A stretch of 7,705 nt of DNA from JBDLID01 sp039715055 (GCA_039715055.1 JBDLID010000133.1:1-7705); one strand, 5' to 3'; counted from the first letter of the stretch, positions 1 through 5,817 are shown. Notes: generated by a model from the sequence alone, not told the origin. Numbers and translations are program-made.

Positions 1-35
1 CCATTACGGGATGGCAATAATAACTATGCAGAAGA

Positions 36-225
36 GGGATAGTACAATGTGGAAGAAACTGTAAAGGTCAGTCGATGATTCCGGGGGGAAAGTCCCAGGT
101 GGGGGATGAAAAAAAGAGGAGCGCCAAGATCCGGCGAGGAAGAGTTCCTGGAGGTCTGCAGGGGACTATCTCATGGCTACCTTTATGAATTGCCTCTTTG
201 CGCAGACTGCGAAATTTTTATTTTT
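36..225 (+). ncRNA. Candidate structured RNA or structured 3' UTR
   Basis: No convincing ORF lies in the first 287 bases. The plus strand can form nested pairings. An 8-bp closing stem pairs 36-43 with 165-172 (one G-U). Inside it are short hairpins pairing 122-125 with 133-136, 137-141 with 145-149, and 147-150 with 159-162; the last two overlap and exclude each other. AGTCCC at 91-96 can also pair with GGGACT at 162-167, an alternative to the closing stem. A terminator-like hairpin follows at 197-225. I do not recognise a known RNA family. It could equally be the 3' UTR of a plus-strand gene ending at or before the TAA at 62-64. Low confidence; it rests on hand-found pairings only. Confidence 0.22.
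197..225 (+). terminator. Probable intrinsic terminator, plus strand
   Basis: The hairpin pairs TTT 197-199 with AAA 212-214 and CGCA 201-204 with TGCG 208-211, leaving G200 as a bulge and a GAC loop. It is followed immediately by TTTTTATTTTT at 215-225. The stem is short, but the T-rich tail is strong. It would end transcription arriving from the left edge, from a gene outside the window or the candidate RNA at 36-196. Confidence 0.45.
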
Positions 226-277
226 CAAGGCATCTTTATGAAAAATACAGGCAGGATTGAAATGAATCTGACCTGGT

Positions 278-320
278 AAAAAAGGGATCAGCCGGGCGGC
301 CACAACATTTCCCGGCCGCC
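278..320 (-). terminator. Possible terminator overlapping the end of the HIT gene
   Basis: Read on the minus strand, a perfect 7-bp all-GC stem (295-301 with 314-320, 12-base loop) lies in the last codons of the HIT gene. A competing 6-bp stem pairs 291-296 with 311-316. A run of six T (278-283 as A on the plus strand) lies 7 bases beyond the second stem. The distance from stem to T run is longer than ideal, so this is only a likely terminator. If real, its stem is partly coding sequence. Confidence 0.4.
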
Positions 321-632
321 AAGAATGTGCATGTGGATATGAAACACGGTCTGCCCGGCCTTGGCGCCGTTGTTGAATACCATCCGGAAATCGCTGCCGA
401 TCCCCTTTTCTGCGGCCAGACTGCCGCCGATCTGCATCATGCGGCCGATGAGGCTGCGGTCTTCATCACCAACAGCTGCAGGCCCGGGGACATGTTTTTT
501 CGGAATGACCAGGAAATGGACCGGTGCCTGGGGGGCGATATCCATAAACGCCATTACCTCATCATCCTCATAAATCACATCTGCCGGGATCTCCCCGCCA
601 ATAATTTTACAGAACAGGCAGTTTTCATCCAT
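288..632 (-). CDS. hinT: HIT-family (HinT-like) purine nucleotide phosphoramidase
   Basis: The 114-residue product matches the short histidine-triad proteins over its full length. The triad HIHMHIL has His98, His100 and His102, the middle one being the family's nucleophile. Upstream are NNG at 87-89 and GQTVF at 93-97, and the C-terminus ends in LGGREMLWPPG, as in many bacterial HinT proteins. Cys5, Cys8 and His47 fit the zinc-type site seen in some members. HinT enzymes hydrolyse AMP-lysine or AMP-N bonds, including aminoacyl-adenylates; the cellular role is usually unclear. A GTG at 641 would add three residues, but ATG 632 has GAGGTG six bases upstream, so I chose the ATG. It is a single gene 231 bases downstream of the SLOG gene, whose terminator intervenes, so it is probably transcribed separately. 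The family call is firm; the symbol is by similarity. Confidence 0.93.
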   Translation of the reverse strand: MDENCLFCKIIGGEIPADVIYEDDEVMAFMDIAPQAPVHFLVIPKKHVPGPAAVGDEDRSLIGRMMQIGGSLAAEKGIGSDFRMVFNNGAKAGQTVFHIHMHILGGREMLWPPG

Positions 633-638
633 CAGGAT

Positions 639-644
639 CACCTC
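639..644 (-). promoter_or_regulatory. Ribosome binding site setting the HIT gene start
   Basis: On the minus strand GAGGTG lies six bases before ATG 632. The alternative GTG codon at 641-639 overlaps this site, so it is unlikely to be the start. Confidence 0.7.
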
Positions 645-825
645 AAAACTGGAAAGCTGCTCCAGTTGACAGAAAGAGCGTGGTTGTCAGGCAGCGTTTA
701 GTGCCTTACTCCTGAATTCCTGTCATAAAAAACAAGAAATTGAGGAGGGATAATTACAAGCAAATGGCTACCTTACCACCAAGGCACTTATCCAGCGACT
801 CTAAAAGCTTCCGACTTGTCGGGTT

Positions 826-854
826 AAGAAATAAGGAGGACCCGCAGGTCCTCC
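826..854 (-). terminator. Intrinsic terminator of the SLOG gene
   Basis: A perfect 8-bp stem (835-842 with 847-854) encloses a 4-base loop and, read on the minus strand, is followed by TTATTTCTT. It begins 18 bases after the stop codon of the SLOG gene. A second small hairpin (811-822, CCGAC/GTCGG) follows. The pair should separate transcription of this gene from the HIT gene. Confidence 0.75.
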
Positions 855-872
855 AGAAATATCAGCCTGAAA

Positions 873-1424
873 TTATTCGGCGGAGCAGGAGAGTTCAAAC
901 AGTTTGGTGATGGCGTCCCGTCCGGCATCACTGAGGTACCTGGTGCCTGAACCGACAAAGGTGTCGTATTCGATGCGGGGATCATCCTCAAGCCACTGGC
1001 CGTCTTTCCAGCTGAACCACTGTTTATTCGGCTGGTCATAGACATGGAGGGGACGGTTGAACAGTTTGGCCAGCTCGACGGCCCAGCCTGTTCCGCCCTT
1101 GACGGTATTGTCATCCTGGATGGAACCGATGACAAAGACCTGGTGACCTGCGTTGACCATATGGAAAATGGTCTGCAGTACCTTTCTGATCTTGTCGGTC
1201 TCGTAGTAGGTACGATTCAACATTCTTGAGGCAAGTTCCATGGAGATGTCGCCTCGCTCCAGGTCTTCCTGGCTGAGGATGACCGCATTTTTGTCCCTGC
1301 TCAGTTTATGGTCTTCAAAGCTGTAGATCACCTCTTTGAGGCCCCACTTTTCCGCCGCCTCGCCGAAGCATTCCTCGGCGCCCTTGAGGCCGCCGCTATA
1401 CAGGGTGCAGTTTTTCCTCTCCAT
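873..1424 (-). CDS. SLOG-superfamily (YpsA/DprA-like) nucleotide-binding protein
   Basis: The 183-residue protein looks like a single Rossmann-type SLOG domain, similar to small uncharacterised proteins of bacteria and phages. Near the N-terminus is YSGGLKGAEECF (9-20), the glycine-rich first loop expected to hold a nucleotide or ADP-ribose-like ligand. A second signature, KGGTGWAVELAK (109-120), is followed by the strand HVYDQ (127-131), an aromatic stretch WFSW (136-139) and FVGSGTRYL (156-164). SLOG proteins bind nucleotide-derived ligands; some act in defence or signalling, but no partner effector is encoded beside this one, so its role is unknown. ATG 1424 is preceded by GAAGGAG at good spacing. 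It appears to be a single-gene unit with its own terminator. The alternative is an uncharacterised nucleoside-processing enzyme. Confidence 0.75.
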   Translation of the reverse strand: MERKNCTLYSGGLKGAEECFGEAAEKWGLKEVIYSFEDHKLSRDKNAVILSQEDLERGDISMELASRMLNRTYYETDKIRKVLQTIFHMVNAGHQVFVIGSIQDDNTVKGGTGWAVELAKLFNRPLHVYDQPNKQWFSWKDGQWLEDDPRIEYDTFVGSGTRYLSDAGRDAITKLFELSCSAE

Positions 1425-1755
1425 CGATTTACTCCTTCAAATGTTGTTTCTGGGTCTTGAGTTGGTATGAACGTCACGATCAACTGTTTTCAATGACAAC
1501 TGATTGCTGATTGGCAATTAGTCAGTGTGGGGCGACAAACTGCCCTCAACCCTGAACTGTAACTGTTCAGTAGTAGGCCATATTTGCTCATCCGGACCTT
1601 TGAAGTACACTCATGCTATATGAGAAGGGCCAAATGGACGAAGATGGTATGCTGCTAAATAGTAACGTTGATTGTATACCAGATTCAGCAAAGAACACAA
1701 GGGCATGGCCTGCGGCAGCTCTTAAAAAAACGGTTGTTGTCATCTTATGATGGCC
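1425..1755. other. Intergenic region with small inverted repeats, no clear gene
   Basis: This 331-base gap separates the SLOG gene from the end of cmoB. It contains short inverted repeats: CTGAAC/GTTCAG (1552-1557 with 1565-1570), CTCAT/ATGAG (1610-1614 with 1620-1624), and an imperfect one near 1500-1527. Just past the cmoB stop, on the minus strand, a weak 4-bp hairpin is followed by a run of seven T near 1724-1730, which could serve as a poor terminator. A 38-codon plus-strand ORF (1634-1750) has no recognisable features. I see no tRNA, mobile element or confident promoter. Confidence 0.6.
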
Positions 1756-2766
1756 TTATCCCTTTTCTCCCCGCAGGTAGACACGCAGCGGGGCAGGATA
1801 GCCCTCAACGGTACGGCTGGGGTCATTTTTGTCGATAAAGTCCTGGTATGATTCGAAGACCATCCAGGAGGTGCGCCGCTGTTCCGCTTCGGACATGGGG
1901 TGACTGCAGAACAGTTCCACCTTTTTGAAACCGGCCCGTTTCATCCAGTTGACCAGGCAGGGGCCGGTGGGGACAAAATAGGTGCCGGGTACCTTTGCAT
2001 AGGTTTTTTCAGGGAACAGGGCCAGCGGCTCCTCGCCGGGCAGCCCCTGGGATTCAAGGATCAGACTGCCACCCGGCTTCAGTGAGCAGAGGATGTCACG
2101 CAACACCTCAACGGGCGATGAGCGGTGGTAGATGATTCCCATGAGAAAGATTACATCAAAACACTCAGGGAAAAGTGCGAGATGCTCAACTCCGAGCAGA
2201 TCAATATGGAGAAAGGGGAGACCGGCAATATTGTTAAGCGACCTGAAGCAGTAGTAATGCTGGACCGACGGTTCGAAACCAACCACAAGTTTCGGGCGAT
2301 ACGGTGCCATGCGAAACATGTAATAGCCGTTGCTGCAGCCGATATCGGCGATGACCTTGCCGCTCAGCTCGGGTAAATAGTTCTGCAGCCGCTGCCATTT
2401 TCGTTCACTGCGCCATTCCGCATCAATGTCGATGCCGAATACGGAAAAAGGCCCCTTGCGCCAGGGCATAAACGCCCGCAGTGACTCTTCAAGCTTCCGC
2501 TGTTCAGTCTCATCCAGTTCACCACTGCCCCCTATGGTGACCACGTCGTTATCGCAGTTGACAGTGTTCGTTTGCAGGGTTGAGAGGTGAAGATAGGGGT
2601 TTCGGTAGCGGAGAAACCCCTTTTTGTCCTGGTTGACCCACTGCTGCAGGCGTCGGTGTTCGTCGCTGATGCCATCTCGGTCAATGGTTGACGGCAGCTG
2701 GTCAAGATAAGGGATTGGTGAGTCGGTCACGATTTTACGGCCACAAAAGAGGCAAAGTTGAACCAT
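1756..2766 (-). CDS. cmoB: tRNA U34 carboxymethyltransferase CmoB
   Basis: CmoB transfers the carboxymethyl group of carboxy-SAM to 5-hydroxyuridine at tRNA position 34, giving cmo5U, which widens wobble decoding. Family marks run through the 336 residues: MPWRKGPF (100-107), then EWRSERKW (117-124), the SAM loop ADIGCSNGYYM (140-150), MGIIYHR (209-215), an EQRRTSWM stretch and the C-terminal EGYPAPLR (321-328). Lys104, Tyr213 and Arg328 align with E. coli Lys91, Tyr200 and Arg315, which contact the substrate's carboxylate. ATG 2766 overlaps the cmoA coding end by 40 bases and places the N-terminus in register with E. coli CmoB. A GTG at 2730 would give a 4-base GTGA overlap with the cmoA stop and a protein 12 residues shorter. 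Neither start has a good ribosome site. The middle of the N-terminal domain is about 13 residues longer than in E. coli. Confidence 0.95.
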   Translation of the reverse strand: MVQLCLFCGRKIVTDSPIPYLDQLPSTIDRDGISDEHRRLQQWVNQDKKGFLRYRNPYLHLSTLQTNTVNCDNDVVTIGGSGELDETEQRKLEESLRAFMPWRKGPFSVFGIDIDAEWRSERKWQRLQNYLPELSGKVIADIGCSNGYYMFRMAPYRPKLVVGFEPSVQHYYCFRSLNNIAGLPFLHIDLLGVEHLALFPECFDVIFLMGIIYHRSSPVEVLRDILCSLKPGGSLILESQGLPGEEPLALFPEKTYAKVPGTYFVPTGPCLVNWMKRAGFKKVELFCSHPMSEAEQRRTSWMVFESYQDFIDKNDPSRTVEGYPAPLRVYLRGEKG

Positions 2767-3473
2767 TGAAAAAAGGTCTCGACCGATTTGAACCCTGCAT
2801 CGGTGAGCATTTTTCTATTTTCTTCAATGGAAAAGGGGATGAGGATGTTTTCCAGGGCCTCACGTTTTTTGGCGATCTCCAGCTCAGAATAGCCCCGCTC
2901 TTTTTTGAAACCGTGATAGATGTCAATGAATTTGCGGTTGAGGAGGCTGTCATGGGAGATCTGTTTTTCACTGAGAAGAAGAACCCCGCCCGGGCGAAGC
3001 TGGTCATGGAGGTGATTGATAAACTCCTGTCGCTTCATGGGGCGGATGAACTGGAGGGTGTAGTTAAGGAGAATAGCACTGGAGCCGGGAAGATCGATCC
3101 GGGTGATATCCTCCTCAATGAAGCGTACCCGGTCGCTTTGGCCGAGGAGTTCCGCCTTGAGAGTCGCCTTGTGGAGCATGGCAGGCGAGTTGTCCACACC
3201 GACAAAACTCAGCGGTTTATCCTTGAGGGCCGCAGCCAGCCGGATCAGGCAGGTGCCGGTGGCACAGCCAAGGTCCACCACCCGGTCGCCCTCTGTCAGC
3301 AACCCTCCAAGGAGGCCTGCCATACAGTCGATGACTTCATCGTAAAAGGGAATCGAGCGGTCAAGCATGTCGTCGAAGACCTCGACAACCCGTTCGTTGA
3401 AGATAAAATCCTCCTCAACCTGCTCAACCTGATAAAGTGTGTCCCGGTTTTGTTTGCTCATCTTGTCCCCCAT
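2727..3473 (-). CDS. cmoA: Carboxy-S-adenosyl-L-methionine synthase CmoA
   Basis: CmoA converts SAM and prephenate to carboxy-SAM and phenylpyruvate, supplying the cofactor used by CmoB. The 248-residue product has the class I methyltransferase fold with the family's own motifs: FNERVVEVFDDMLDRS (25-40), SAM loop VVDLGCATG (65-73), VGVDNSPAML (91-100), LNYTLQF (136-142), RPGGVLLLSEK (160-170) and GYSELEI (194-200) followed by the conserved KKREALEN. The C-terminus (FFQWFNFASFVAVKS) resembles that of E. coli CmoA. Two starts are plausible. ATG 3473 has AGGTG six bases upstream. ATG 3461 (MSKQNRDTL) matches the E. coli N-terminus and has only a run of five G before it. A TTG at 3518 opens the frame further but is unlikely. 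The gene is first of a two-gene unit with cmoB. The hydroxylase or hydroxytransferase step that makes ho5U is not in the window. Confidence 0.95.
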   Translation of the reverse strand: MGDKMSKQNRDTLYQVEQVEEDFIFNERVVEVFDDMLDRSIPFYDEVIDCMAGLLGGLLTEGDRVVDLGCATGTCLIRLAAALKDKPLSFVGVDNSPAMLHKATLKAELLGQSDRVRFIEEDITRIDLPGSSAILLNYTLQFIRPMKRQEFINHLHDQLRPGGVLLLSEKQISHDSLLNRKFIDIYHGFKKERGYSELEIAKKREALENILIPFSIEENRKMLTDAGFKSVETFFQWFNFASFVAVKS

Positions 3474-3479
3474 CTTTTT

Positions 3480-3484
3480 CACCT
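3480..3484 (-). promoter_or_regulatory. Ribosome binding site for cmoA
   Basis: On the minus strand AGGTG sits six bases before ATG 3473, favouring that start over ATG 3461, which is preceded only by GGGGG at five bases. Confidence 0.5.
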
Positions 3485-3541
3485 GCGCCTCGTATACCAT
3501 TTCCAGGGCAGGGAGCAAAGAAACTTTTAGTACGATTAATC

Positions 3542-3570
3542 TTGCCTTGGCAGCGGTATCTCTGTATAAA
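3542..3570 (+). promoter_or_regulatory. Sigma-70-type promoter for the 3622 gene cluster
   Basis: TTGCCT at 3542-3547 and TATAAA at 3565-3570 are separated by exactly 17 bases, close to the TTGACA/TATAAT consensus. Transcription would start near 3577, leaving a leader of about 45 bases before ATG 3622. It probably drives the 3622, 4187 and 4881 genes together, since I see no other clear promoter within the cluster. It points away from cmoA. Confidence 0.6.
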
Positions 3571-3621
3571 CTGATCGTTGAATGAATGTTTTTGTGGTTA
3601 TGTCAGAAAAGGAGATTGGTC

Positions 3622-4131
3622 ATGAACGGTAAATTTATAGGAAATGTCGTACTTTGTATCGGGCTTCTAGCCCTTTTTGTTTTTGGGGTCAGCAGTATCA
3701 GCGCCACCCCGGATGTCGCCGGGCTGCTACGTTCGGAGATAAAAGTCGATGAGTCGGCAAAGTCGTTGAATCTTACTGCCTCCCGGATATCCCGTCAGGA
3801 GAAGGGACACATGGTGGATGCCGCCTTTACTGTCGAGAACAACTCCGATCACGAGATCGGCCGGCTTACCGTGGTCTGTGATCACCAGGATAAAAACGGC
3901 AAGAGCCTGGGGCGTGACCAGTGGATTATTTTTGAAAATATTCAGCCTAAATCAAGCAGTCCGTTTAAGTTGACGGAGAAAAAGTATATTGATTCGGCCC
4001 TTGCCTCCTCGGATTGCCGTATTGTCGATGCATCGCCTGCTGCCAAGCCCCTGGTCACCGTTCACAGAGTCGTCTCCGGCCACGCCGCCGGTCATGATGA
4101 GGCGTCCGGTAATGGTGATGGACATCACTGA
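3622..4131 (+). CDS. Exported or membrane-anchored protein of unknown function with His-containing tail
   Basis: I do not recognise the family. The 169-residue product starts with MNGK and a hydrophobic stretch at about 5-28 ending in SSISA-TP, which fits a cleavable signal peptide or a single N-terminal membrane anchor. No lipobox cysteine is seen. Residues about 48-137 read like a small beta-sandwich of the FxLYD/DUF3426 style: AFTVENNSDHEIG (68-80), then DKNGKSLG (90-97) and IFENIQP (103-109). Cys86 and Cys132 could form a disulfide outside the cytoplasm. The last 22 residues carry His148, His154, His158, His168 and His169 among Gly, Asp and Glu, a possible metal-binding tail. ATG 3622 has AAGGAG seven bases upstream; an earlier in-frame ATG at 3586 lacks a comparable site. 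It is followed 55 bases later by the biotinyl-carrier gene. The domain assignment is a guess from pattern. Confidence 0.7.
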   Translation: MNGKFIGNVVLCIGLLALFVFGVSSISATPDVAGLLRSEIKVDESAKSLNLTASRISRQEKGHMVDAAFTVENNSDHEIGRLTVVCDHQDKNGKSLGRDQWIIFENIQPKSSSPFKLTEKKYIDSALASSDCRIVDASPAAKPLVTVHRVVSGHAAGHDEASGNGDGHH

Positions 4132-4186
4132 TCGGTTGAAGTAGAGTTGAAAAGTTTATTACTCAACCTCGACAACGGAAAAACAG

Positions 4187-4867
4187 ATGTCCGGAAAAAA
4201 AATAGACTTTGACGAAATCCTGGGGAAGTATCATTCAGATCCCTATGATTATGTAGATATTCATGCTGTTCATACAGGGGTTGTGTCGTTTCGCGTCAAG
4301 GAAGGCGACCTTGTGGACGGAGCCTCCGGCGAGTGGCGCCATATTCCCGGAAACCAGCTCTACGAGATTTCCAGGGAGCGCAATCCCAAGGTGGTCACCT
4401 CAAGGACCAACGGCACTATCCACTCCATTGCCGCTGAGCTTGAAGGGCAGTTCGTAGAAGCCGGTGAAAAACTTCTCACCATTCGTCATCCCCTGAAGAA
4501 AAAAGAGATCATCGAGTCCATCCTCAAGGAGGTCCTGGTGCTCTTCCCCGCCCCGGAGCGGGCCAAGTATTATTTTGCCCTTGATGTCCAGTCCCGTATC
4601 GAGAAAAAGGGAGCCCGGGCGGTGACCATAGAGCCGGGCGACGAGATTATCACCATGTCGCTGATGAAACGTGACACCCCGGTCTATTACTCGGGTGAGG
4701 CCGGTGTAATCCACTCCATCTATTTCACCCCGGGTATTTCAGTGGACCAGGGTGAACCGCTCATCGGAGTCTGCTCCCATGACAAGCTGCCGTTGATCCA
4801 GAAGATCATCACCAAGGTGAAGGCGGACTGGGATAAGATTTCCAGCGAGCAGGAAGCTGCCGCGTAG
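4187..4867 (+). CDS. Tandem biotinyl/lipoyl-domain carrier protein
   Basis: This 226-residue soluble protein contains two domains resembling biotin carboxyl carrier protein. In the second (about 145-197), DEIITMSLMKRDTPVYY (152-168) is in register with the E. coli BCCP stretch around EAMKM, placing Lys161, preceded by Met160, at the biotinylated lysine. GVIHSIYFTPG (173-183) and GEPLIGV (189-195) match the closing strands. The first (about 22-101) has GVVSFRVKEGDLVDG (31-45) and then NQLYEISRERNPK (56-68), where Arg65 occupies the lysine position; NGTIHSI (75-81) and GEKLLTIR (93-100) complete it. This half should not be biotinylated. A segment of about 45 residues links them. The next gene, 13 bases away, is a biotin-protein ligase, which favours biotin over lipoate as the cofactor. 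The carboxylase or decarboxylase it serves is not in the window. The ribosome site (CGGAAAAA) is weak. Confidence 0.8.
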   Translation: MSGKKIDFDEILGKYHSDPYDYVDIHAVHTGVVSFRVKEGDLVDGASGEWRHIPGNQLYEISRERNPKVVTSRTNGTIHSIAAELEGQFVEAGEKLLTIRHPLKKKEIIESILKEVLVLFPAPERAKYYFALDVQSRIEKKGARAVTIEPGDEIITMSLMKRDTPVYYSGEAGVIHSIYFTPGISVDQGEPLIGVCSHDKLPLIQKIITKVKADWDKISSEQEAAA

Positions 4868-4880
4868 CTTATCTCCTTCC

Positions 4881-5810
4881 ATGGACTGCGGCGACTGGTT
4901 GTCCCCCCGATCCCTGCTGAGGTCCCTCCAGCGGGATGAATTCGACGATCGAAAAAGCGATTTTTCTCCGGAAATAATCCACGAAATTCTCTCCTTCGGT
5001 GCTGTAGTCGGCTCCTCCATTGACTGTCATTGCTGTCTCGACCGGGCCATGGATGAGGCCCGCCGGCTTATCAGCGATAATGACAGAAAAAATTGTTCCA
5101 CCGAGTCCGGCAGGGTTATTCTGGCGGAGCGGATGGAGCAGGCCAGGGGACGTTTTGCACGCTCCTGGCATGCCCCGATCGGCGGCCTGTGGGGGTGTTT
5201 GATTCTGGCCGACACCCTTCTGCCCGAGGCCTCCCGTCTGCTGCCGCTGGCTCTTGGCGTGGCCGGCTGTGAGGCGGTGGCAAAACTGGGCGGCGGCCCG
5301 GTTACCGTCCGCTGGGTGAACGACCTCCTCCTGGGTTCGTCAAAACTGGGTGGATTTCTTGCCGAGCAGTATTTTTCCCCTGTCCATGGCGAATCCTTTC
5401 ATCTCCTCGGTTTCGGCATCAATGTCAACAACCACCAGTTTCCCTCAGGCCTTGCCGAACAACCGACCTCGCTGGCACTGGCAACAGGCCGTAAGATCGA
5501 TCTTGCCCCCTTTTCCCTGCTGTTTTTACGGAAACTGGCCTGGAACTATGGCCTGATCTGTTTTGAGGAAAAACAGATGCTGGCCGGAGAACCATTTTCA
5601 GGCCATGATGGAGCTCATGCTCTGCTCAGCCGCTGGCGGGAGCTTTCCGACACCATCGGCCGACGGGTTGCATACGGCTATGATATTCAGAAAAACCTGC
5701 AGTACAGGGCAACGGTAACCGGTCTTTCAGCGGACGGCGGCCTGCAGCTGCTCCTTGATGACGGCAGCACCATTGTCGAGCACAGCGGAGAGCTGCGTTA
5801 CCTCGACTAG
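4881..5810 (+). CDS. Divergent biotin-protein ligase (BirA-like, no HTH domain)
   Basis: Biotin-protein ligases make biotinyl-5'-AMP and attach biotin to the acceptor lysine. The 309-residue protein shows the catalytic domain and a C-terminal domain (about 257-308), but no N-terminal helix-turn-helix, so repression of biotin genes is not expected. The nucleotide loop is QARGRFARSWHAPIGG (87-102), against GRGRRGRKWFSPFGA in E. coli: both outer glycines are Ala, while Arg89, Gly90, Arg91, Arg94 and Trp96 remain. VRWVNDLLL (143-151) replaces the usual KWPND, and SKLGGFLAE (154-162) supplies the conserved Lys155. LLGFGINVNN (175-184) is the GxGxN strand. The stretch SSIDCHCCLDRA (45-56) replaces the usual DSTN segment. 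The start ATG 4881 lacks a Shine-Dalgarno sequence, so translation may be coupled to the carrier gene ending at 4867. A lipoate ligase is less likely given the RWVND/KLGG/GINVN set. Confidence 0.85.
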   Translation: MDCGDWLSPRSLLRSLQRDEFDDRKSDFSPEIIHEILSFGAVVGSSIDCHCCLDRAMDEARRLISDNDRKNCSTESGRVILAERMEQARGRFARSWHAPIGGLWGCLILADTLLPEASRLLPLALGVAGCEAVAKLGGGPVTVRWVNDLLLGSSKLGGFLAEQYFSPVHGESFHLLGFGINVNNHQFPSGLAEQPTSLALATGRKIDLAPFSLLFLRKLAWNYGLICFEEKQMLAGEPFSGHDGAHALLSRWRELSDTIGRRVAYGYDIQKNLQYRATVTGLSADGGLQLLLDDGSTIVEHSGELRYLD

Positions 5811-5817
5811 CCAGGGC

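Noticed and set aside
2..64. In-frame stretch ending in TAA that could be the C-terminal end of a plus-strand gene cut by the window edge
   Set aside because: Only about 20 codons are visible and nothing in them is recognisable, so a CDS call cannot be supported, although the terminator at 197-225 is compatible with it.
82..98. GGGGGGAAAGTCCCAGG resembles the P4-region signature of RNase P RNA (GAGGAAAGTCCGGGC)
   Set aside because: The rest of an RNase P RNA, including its 3' conserved half, is absent and the space before the terminator-like hairpin is far too short.
764..910. Plus-strand ORF of about 48 codons beginning MATLPPRHLSS
   Set aside because: The GAGGAGGG upstream is about 14 bases away, too far, and the ORF runs through the terminator and the 3' end of the SLOG gene in antisense.
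2271..2281. GGTTCGAAACC resembles a tRNA T-loop
   Set aside because: It lies inside cmoB and no cloverleaf (acceptor, D or anticodon arms) can be built around it.
3491..3518. Minus-strand TTGCTC-N16-TATACG as a cmoA promoter
   Set aside because: Transcription would start almost at the cmoA ribosome site, leaving hardly any leader, and both hexamers match only partly.
2688..3530. 280-codon plus-strand ORF antisense to cmoA
   Set aside because: The opposite strand encodes an unmistakable CmoA over the same stretch; the plus-strand translation has no recognisable motif and begins inside cmoB.
5281..5351. Short direct repeat CAAAACTGGG in the ligase gene
   Set aside because: It simply encodes the similar peptides AKLGG and SKLGG; no larger duplication surrounds it.
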